Shown piece by piece: positions 1 through 5,900 of a DNA stretch of 11,993 bases (its first letter is position 1; the number at the start of each line of letters is the position of its first letter). This stretch comes from Planctomycetaceae bacterium (GTDB lineage: Bacteria; Planctomycetota; Planctomycetia; Pirellulales; Thermoguttaceae). The stretch is taken from contig WRMR01000099.1 in NCBI GenBank assembly GCA_009776995.1, positions 1-11,993 on the forward strand, in the 5' to 3' direction. Below the pieces are notes generated by a model that saw only the letters and a program-made list of their open reading frames with translations, was not told the origin of the DNA and ran no database searches. A program made the position numbers and the translations under genes.

Positions 1-1
1 T

Positions 2-136
2 CATCCCTATTCGTGGTACGTCATGGTTGTCATCGACCATGATTCACGCAGAATCATGGGCTTTGATGTGTTTGAACAGCAACCCGACCACGTGCAAAAC
101 ATTCGACACCTTGTACAAGGCCGCGAATGTGCATAG
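2..136 (+). pseudogene. DDE transposase / integrase-core fragment
   Basis: The frame open from the window edge reads HPYSWYVMVVIDHDSRRIMG and then FDVFEQQPDHVQNIRHLVQG before a TAG stop. The pattern W-x-V-x-V-V-[IV]-D-H-x-S-R-R-[IV]-[ML]-G-F-x-V-F is typical of the integrase-core (rve) fold of IS-type transposases, and the Asp of VVIDHDSRR would be a catalytic DDE residue. Only about 45 residues are visible. The 5' part lies outside the window, and the expected rest of the core, with the last catalytic Glu, does not follow in any frame I could read. I infer a degraded insertion-sequence remnant, not an active transposase. The exact IS family cannot be assigned from this piece. Confidence 0.6.
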
Positions 137-337
137 CCAGACGTTCCGGGGCAAAAGTCAAGGTGAAACTCGAATTTCTGGAAGGCAGGCGACATCTGCC
201 CATTATCAAAGTCGAACGCATATGATTTTCTGATTGTCAAAGATCGGTTGCCGGTCACTGTACGTGCCAACGGCGGATTTGCGGTTGTTTTTGCCACGAC
301 TGAAAGTGTGACGATTCATTTCTGCAAGGCTCCTCGC
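137..337. other. Unassigned coding-like debris
   Basis: This stretch between the transposase fragment and the lipoprotein tail has no intact gene. On the plus strand, short readable pieces follow each other in shifted frames: one contains KVKLEFLEGRRHLPIIKVER (about 162-223) and the next contains RANGGFAVVFATTESVTIHF (about 265-325). Each is closed by a stop or needs a frame change. Their composition looks like former protein-coding sequence, but I do not recognise a family. Minus-strand reading here is only an antisense shadow. Confidence 0.3.
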
Positions 338-505
338 TCAATGCTTCCCGTTTTTGGGTTTCGATTCGGTGGTTTTTGACCCTTTCAAAGAATCTGGACA
401 AGCACAGCGGCGCGGCATGGGATTGGTTGTGGGCAAAGAATTTTGTTGACTGCTCAGTTCCCCAGCCGGTGTTTTCTTTTTCGTTTCACACCCCAATGAG
501 ATAAT

Positions 506-521
506 GTAGCCGTTCACGGGT
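506..521 (+). repeat. Left terminal inverted repeat of the element
   Basis: GTAGCCGTTCACGGGT, a perfect reverse complement of 661-676. Beyond the 16 bases the two ends diverge, with only weak similarity in the following T-rich bases. Confidence 0.9.
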
Positions 522-660
522 TTTTTGAGTGATTTTTTATATCTCTTTTGTATTAAACAACTTACGAAATTCACTAATCATCATATATTAGCAAGAAATA
601 CAAAAACACGAATTTCGCAAGTGATTGATATTCAACAAGTTACAAAAATTATCTTTTTAC

Positions 661-676
661 ACCCGTGAACGGCTAC
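661..676 (-). repeat. Right terminal inverted repeat of the element
   Basis: ACCCGTGAACGGCTAC on the plus strand. Read on the minus strand it supplies the TAG stop at 673-675 that ends the disrupted lipoprotein frame. Confidence 0.9.
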
Positions 677-915
677 GAGATAATAAACATCAGGAATAAA
701 AAACTGTAAATCGCGAAACGACTCAATGCAACAAAGTTAAATCCAATTGTATGCATGATTTTCCTTTCAAAATGCAATCCTAACATAATTTGTGAAGGAA
801 TGTACCCCTGAAAATAGGTAAATTTTGGCCGGCTTGACAGTTTGATGCCACTTTTTGTGAGGATAGAACATCTTCTGGACAATTATAGATACGAAAGGAT
901 AGAAGGGATACAATA

Positions 916-1233
916 TTAGCGGTTAATAAACATGATAATCAGACTAATGACATAATACATTATGAAAAAAAACCAGAACAAAAGAAAAAGTATGCCAGAA
1001 AGTACGTTCCCATCCTGTATAGACTTAATTACGTTCATAACTGCAAATATAGAAAAAGACACCATTAGTAAAATATGTAACGGGTTAAAATACAACCTAT
1101 AGGCATTGCGTCGTTTTTTCTGCAAGATTTTCTGCCAGAAAGGATATTTTGCCTCGATGGCTTTCGTTTCTAAATCCCAACGCTTTAATTTCGCAAATAT
1201 CTTTTTCATCATTTTCAGGAAGCATCGTATCAT
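916..1233 (-). CDS. Small two-helix membrane protein, possible RHS partner
   Basis: A 105-residue protein. The N-terminal 50 residues are basic and cytosolic-like, rich in Lys and Arg (for example KKIFAKLKRW and QKKRRN). They are followed by two hydrophobic segments at about 51-69 (PLHILLMVSFSIFAVMNVI) and 77-103 (rich in Phe, Leu, Ile), separated by a short polar hairpin (KSIQDGN). The start is supported by GGAAGAG (1241-1247) seven bases before the ATG; a second Met-Met pair at residues 8-9 is the alternative. I recognise no family. The gene follows the RHS C-terminal fragment on the same strand after 109 bp and is much more AT-rich than the autotransporter or transporter genes, a common look for RHS cargo. 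A role as membrane immunity protein for the RHS tip is inference from position only. Confidence 0.6.
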   Translation of the reverse strand: MIRCFLKMMKKIFAKLKRWDLETKAIEAKYPFWQKILQKKRRNAYRLYFNPLHILLMVSFSIFAVMNVIKSIQDGNVLSGILFLLFWFFFIMYYVISLIIMFINR

Positions 1234-1240
1234 GATTGTA

Positions 1241-1247
1241 CTCTTCC
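1241..1247 (-). promoter_or_regulatory. Ribosome binding site of the small membrane protein
   Basis: GGAAGAG on the minus strand, seven bases upstream of the ATG ending at 1233. It decides in favour of this start over the internal Met-Met pair. Confidence 0.6.
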
Positions 1248-1342
1248 AAATGTTTCGGCCAAAGACCTGGAAGGGAGACAGCTATCCGCCATCAAATGGT
1301 ACAGAACCTAAACCTAACGATGGCGGTAACAATTCTCAAATT

Positions 1343-2667
1343 TTACCTTAAACCCAATGTTTCCAAACAATCACACCATTGCTTTTTGGGAAAAATTGAA
1401 CCTTGAGAAATAAGATTCTCGGCTGCAAATATCGCAAGATCAAAAACCGGATCTCCTAATAGCTCTCCCATCACACAACCAAATTCAAAACCTGGCACTC
1501 CCCCGATAGCTGTAGTTCCAATTAATCCCCCAACCAAGCATTTTGCTGGAACAGGAATTGACGACAAGCAATCGGCAGCTGTAACAGCCGCATACGCATG
1601 TGATTGGAGCGTGGCCCCCTTATCACAGTAATTTCCAATTGCAGAAGCTACATTGCATAAACAATCAAGACCCTCAATTACAGGGTGATCACCTATTCCA
1701 GGAATCGTATCAAGGACATAAAGAAGCAAACATACGCATTGAAAGCGTGGGGTATTATTCACAGGATGAACTAACGTACAAATAAATGACTGATCAACAG
1801 TATCACATGCTGATGGGCAATAATTCACACAGAACATATACTGAGCATACTTTCCTGGATACCACCATCCTTTGCCAAATTGTTCGTAACAGTCATCTTC
1901 ACACCCCATGATGCAACTTTGCCGTGGAGTACAACCAATGCATTTTTTTCCTAAAGGATCCAAGTAATTGGTGACCGCGTTATAAGCATATCGATAAAGA
2001 TTTACATGATCACCTTGATATCCAATCGGATCTCGTGTAATAAACCTTCCCTGTGTCGTATGATAAATCCGGTTGCGATAGAGCATGAGGCCGGTTTCGT
2101 TGTCAAGGACTTGGCCAGTGAAGGTTCGTGTCACATTGCATGTTGAGTTTGCTCGCACAACAAACGCCGCATCGAAGATATTGACCTTGCCAAAGGCAGA
2201 GTAGGTGTACCGCTCCTGCACAACACCGGAGGTGTTGACGACTGCGACAACATTCCAGTTCGGATCAGCCACGGAATAGTAGTCAGCGGCACCTTTGCGG
2301 TACATGACAAGATCGTCAATGTAGCGCAATCCCCAAACGTATAATATATCAGCAGTTGTCGCTGCTCCAACACGTTCTTCAAGGCATTGCCAGTTTTCAT
2401 TAAAGTAAAACAGCCTTGTCTCACTTCCAACGACCTTTTTCACACGGTGATTGACTCCATTGTATTGATACGTAGCAACAACCGTTGTACCATCCTAATC
2501 TGCACCAAACGGTTCCAGGCATCGTAAATCAGCGTGAAATTTGCTCCCCAGTTGTCGGGCTTGACAACCTTTGTCATGTTACCGTTGGCGTCATTGGCAA
2601 CGTGAGTTGTGGCACCAGCAACAGTCAAAACCTCATTAGCCTTGTTGTGCGTTCGTGCCTGTGCAAA
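1343..2667 (-). pseudogene. RHS-repeat C-terminal fragment with Cys-rich tip, frameshifted
   Basis: The fragment begins after a TAG (2668-2670) with FAQARTHNKANEVLTVAG and continues through RHS/YD-repeat sequence (NDANGNMTKVVKP, IYDAWNRLVQIR). One base is missing near 2494-2495. Restoring it gives the continuous reading RDGTTVVATYQYNGVNHRV-KKVVG. The second frame (GTG ending at 2443, 366 residues) has RHS core motifs: YTYSAFGKV, ENWQCLEERVG, TGLMLYRNRIYHTTQGRFI and the core-to-tip boundary RDPIGYQGDHVNLYRY...YLDPLG at residues 138-165. The variable C-terminal tip (166-366) contains 19 cysteines, several in C-x(2-4)-C spacing, and has a hydrophobic, Gly-rich second half. It matches no toxin family I recognise. 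The large N-terminal shell of a full RHS protein is absent, so this is an orphan tip module. The single-base gap could be real decay or a sequencing error. Confidence 0.8.
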
Positions 2668-2712
2668 CTAAAACCTCCGCCGGTTTGCCTGGATCGCTTT
2701 CGCTCATCCTGA

Positions 2713-2868
2713 CATTATACTATTCCCTTCCGCGCTTTTCAAGGACGGAATTGGAATTTTATTTATGGTGACGGCTCGGTGAGTTTCTCTTCCGGGGCGA
2801 TCAACCCGAAGGTTTACGTCTCGCTCTTCACATGCGGTCCAGAGGATATCGCCGACATCAGACAATAG
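2713..2868 (+). pseudogene. C-terminal remnant of a DUF1559 (H-X9-DG) protein
   Basis: Open from a TGA (2710-2712) to a TAG (2866-2868), the frame reads HYTIPFRAFQGRNWNFIYGD then GSVSFSSGAINPKVYVSLFT. The pattern [NW]-x-[LFV]-[YF]-x-D-G-S-V-x-F-[ILV]-x-x-x-I-[ND]-P-x-V-[WY]-x-x-L-[FG]-T is the usual end of planctomycete DUF1559 proteins, type II pseudopilin-like surface proteins with an N-terminal prepilin-type segment. Only about 51 residues remain and no start codon or N-terminal helix is present. It lies head to head with the truncated RHS end 43 bp away, so two gene remnants meet here. Assignment rests on motif pattern alone. Confidence 0.6.
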
Positions 2869-2931
2869 GTCTGACTCACGAGAGTCGCAATCTTACGATA
2901 GCTGTTCCGTTGTTTCTCCTCCGCCTGTCCC

Positions 2932-5900
2932 TTACCATTTTTTCGTGAAGCCCGCTTCGCCAGCATGGATGGTTGCCCGATCATACCATTTTGCATCATA
3001 GTTGACATGGAATAGTTTATCGCCTTCGGGATTCATCTTCCAGCCCGCTCCAAGGCCGAAATTCAAGTAATCCCGGCCGATGCGGCTTCCCCAAATCTCC
3101 GTAGCCGGTTGATGGGGTTGTGTTCCATTGGCAAACCGGACTCCGAGTGCCGGATACTCCTGGTGATTGACCTGCGTTGCGTACTGGAGTTTGGTATTCA
3201 GAGCAAGCCTGTTATGCAAATTGTACTCGCCACCCACACCGAAACGAAGCATCACCCGTTCCAGCGAGGCAGTGTCGTACAGTAAGGCAGCTTCCCCTGC
3301 GGATTCCCGGTAATCACGAATCCAGGCCTGTTCGAAGTCCGCAGCGGCAACAGGCAACACCCGGAGACCTGGTAGCCAGCGAACCGGTCGAGTCAACTCA
3401 ATGCTTGCCGCCAGAGCACTGCCGCTCGTCGTGCCACTGAGTTGCCCCAGCAAGGCGTCGTGCCGTCCCGACAGCGTGGCCGGAAGCGAGACAGTGCGAT
3501 GGAAATGATACTGCTGGCGTGAATAACCGAGGTAGGCCTTCATTTCGAGTTTTCCGGCCAATCGGGTCATGGTGTAAAAGCCGATTTCATAGTCATCCAT
3601 CCTGGCCCGACCGGTTTCCTGACGCAGATACGGATTGGCATATTGGAACGTCACCCCCAAAACCGAGTCTTTTGTGAGCCACTGGTCCGCACCGACAGCG
3701 ACTCCGTAACGGTTGATGGTCGATGCGTGGGCGTTATGATCATCACCGATCTTTTCATGGCGTGCCGTAAATTCGCCCCAGAGTTGTCGTTCATGTCGGT
3801 TTACGCCGGGAATGGAATCGTCGAATGTCAGCCGATGGAACGGATGCCGCCACGGTTCCTTGAGTGCCATGAAGAGGGCGTTCGGCGTCAAATCACCGTG
3901 AAGCTGGTCCAACTGTTTTCGAACATCATCATCAGTCCAGTCCGGATCGGACAGCCGGTCGATCAGGGGATAAAGACCGGGATCACCGTTGACGATGAGC
4001 CAATCGATCGTCGTGCCGATTTCCGTGCGATTCGGCGTGTCGCCGAGACTGCCAAAGCCGTTGTTCGGGTCGAATCGAAACCAGAGATCAAACGTATCAC
4101 GGCTGCTCCAACCCTGTTCCATGACCACACCACGGGGAAGAAGCCCCATCGTATTCAGGATGAACCCGTCTCCTGTGATCCCCGTGGTAGCGGTCGCATC
4201 AATGATCGTAAAGCGGCTGGAAAGATCGAACCTTTGCGAGTCGTTCCAGTAATCCACCCCGACGTTGAGCGTCGTTGCCGGGTCAATGCTCACTGTGCCG
4301 CCCTGGACAACGACTTGATCGCTGAAACCGCCATAAATTGGTACGATACGAACGTCAAAACTGCTCCCTCCATCGAAAGTCAAGTCCCCGTTGATGGTCA
4401 GGGGATTTTTTTGGGGAAGTGTGGAGTCGTTGGTAAATCGCGTCAAACCGCCGGGGTTCATGGTTCCGCCGGACATGATGATCGTATCGCCGATGGTCCC
4501 CGTGCCGGAAAGTATCGCGCCGGTTTCCACGCGAAATTGTGCCGCCTGGCTGTAATCACCTGTGACGTCGAGTGTTCCACTGGAAACCAGCACATTGCCG
4601 GCAAAACCGGAGCCGGAAGTGACATCCGCAAGCCGCACGGTTCCTCCACCGGTTTTATTGAATACGGCTGAGCTCGAACCTGTCAGGTTGCCGGTATGAA
4701 TGACAAGCACACCACTGTCAGCAACAAGATTGCCTGCCACCCCATCGTCAATGAAAATATTATTTTCGAGCGTGACATCGTCAAGTGCCCAGAGCGTTGT
4801 GTTACCAAGAAAGCCAATTTCGCCGCCACCGAGTTGGTTTGCCAGGTTGAATTCCACGGTACCGCCGTGCAAGTCGATTCCGCTGATGAAATTGTTGCCG
4901 CCGGTGTTGGTGAACGTCAATGTGCCGGAACCGAATTTCTCAAGTTTACCGGTTGACACAAGTTCATCCGAAGTACCGGAATTGACATACACGCCGAACG
5001 CGGAATCCGCATCCGCCGTGATGCCGCCCGAGCCGCTGATGGTGTAATTGCCGTTGGAGTCGGTTTCAGACGTATTCCGGCCAACGACAAGACCGCTCAC
5101 CCTGATGATCGGATTGAGACCGCCGGGCAAATTCACATCGAAGTCATCCGCCCCGGAAATGTAAACCTTATCGCCGGGCAGGAAGTTAGTGTCGTGTTTT
5201 GAGTTGTCTTCCTGTAACGAACGAAAGTAGGGATTGCTCGTCCAGTCGCCGCTTTTAGGGAGTGGACCGCCGCCTGTCCAGTCCATGGAGAGTGAACTGA
5301 GGGTGTGTGTGAGCCAAACGTTGTTACCCGTGCCGCTGGCGGCTGAGTCGTTGCCGAAAGTAAACGAATAGCCGCCGCGCGGACCGTCACCGGAATTGGG
5401 ATCGACTGCAAAGCCGTCCATCGCCAGCTTGAGTTCGGAGTTCAGGCCGGCAACCGTGTTGATATTGCTGAATCCGTCACTTGTGCGAATGATGAGGTAA
5501 TCGCCATGTGTGAAATAGTCGCCGCCGAGTGTCGAGACGCCAATGAGACCGTCCACCATGGTCACATTATTGCTGATGATATTCAGGAGGCTGTTGTTAC
5601 TCATCGGGATTAACTGTCCATCGTCAACCAGTCCGCTTTGAGTTTGACCTACTCCACCAGCGTTGGCGGTGTAGAGCAACACGAAGTCCGAAAGATTGAT
5701 GGACGACGATGCCTTCAGCGTGAGCGTGGAAGGTGTCCGGGTTTGCGGCAGCGTCGAAATGTCCCAGTCGTCGGGATTCAAAATCACTCCGTCCGTAACG
5801 CTGATGGTTGCCGCATCGATGATCGCGCCGCCCATCATAATCACCGTTCCAGGTTGACTGAGACTGTCACCGGCAAGATGGAAGTATCCCGAATTCACAA

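Larger units (their letters stand above)
506..676. mobile_element. MITE-like element, 171 bp, probably IS66-type ends
   Basis: The element has perfect 16-bp terminal inverted repeats, GTAGCCGTTCACGGGT at 506-521 and its exact complement at 661-676. It is flanked by the 8-bp direct repeat GAGATAAT (498-505 and 677-684). It carries no transposase or other plausible gene and is visibly AT-rich. A second, internal inverted repeat (560-572 and 610-622, 13 bases with one mismatch) means most of the element could fold on itself. An 8-bp target duplication with ends beginning GTA fits non-autonomous derivatives of the IS66 family, in which 8-bp duplications are known; that family assignment is inference. 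The insertion lies inside the lipoprotein signal peptide, so it is younger than that gene. The identical target copies suggest a recent insertion. Confidence 0.85.
498..684. repeat. 8-bp target site duplication pair flanking the element
   Basis: GAGATAAT occurs at 498-505 and 677-684, directly abutting the two terminal inverted repeats. Deleting one copy together with the element restores the reading frame and lipobox of the minus-strand lipoprotein. This independently supports the assigned duplication length. Confidence 0.9.
338..756 (-). pseudogene. Small lipoprotein gene split by a miniature element
   Basis: The N-terminal part starts at an ATG ending at 756, with a Shine-Dalgarno GAAAGGA (762-768) five bases upstream. 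It reads MHTIGFNFVALSRFAIYSFL then FLMFIIS, a basic and hydrophobic signal sequence. It then meets a TAG stop (673-675) supplied by the terminal inverted repeat of the inserted element. If the element (506-676) and one 8-bp duplicate are removed, the frame continues exactly as S-LGCETKKKTPAGELSSQQ and on to a TGA at 338-340. That gives a 79-residue protein with an S-L-G-C lipobox after the hydrophobic segment. The mature part is polar, rich in Ser, Thr, Pro and Lys, and resembles no domain I know; its function is unknown. The gene is now interrupted inside the signal peptide. An ORF starting inside the element (ATG ending at 574) re-enters the tail but has a poor signal sequence. The reconstruction is seen in the sequence; lipoprotein export is inference. 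Confidence 0.6.

Noticed and set aside
340..452. A plus-strand reading containing VVFDPFKESGQAQRRGMGLV that resembles the end of a histidine-kinase ATPase domain
   Set aside because: It has no continuous upstream domain, ends at a stop straight after the Gly-rich piece, and lies antisense to the lipoprotein tail, whose frame is validated by the element excision.
673..882. A 69-codon minus-strand ORF starting upstream of the lipoprotein signal peptide
   Set aside because: The first 42 codons show no protein-like pattern, while a good ribosome site marks the internal ATG ending at 756. Its stop is part of the inserted element.
2440..2628. A separate small gene starting at a TTG in the RHS region
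   Set aside because: Reading continues upstream to 2667 in the same frame with RHS-like residues, and the C-terminal end is out of frame only because of the single-base gap. It is part of the RHS fragment.
2873..2890. Small hairpin GACTC-ACGA-GAGTC downstream of the autotransporter
   Set aside because: The five-base arms and lack of a T-run make it too weak for a terminator call.
3643..4671. A 342-codon plus-strand ORF opposite the autotransporter
   Set aside because: It lacks domain-like composition, and the minus strand here encodes clear autotransporter sequence. It is an antisense shadow, as are the other plus-strand frames between 3177 and 7936.
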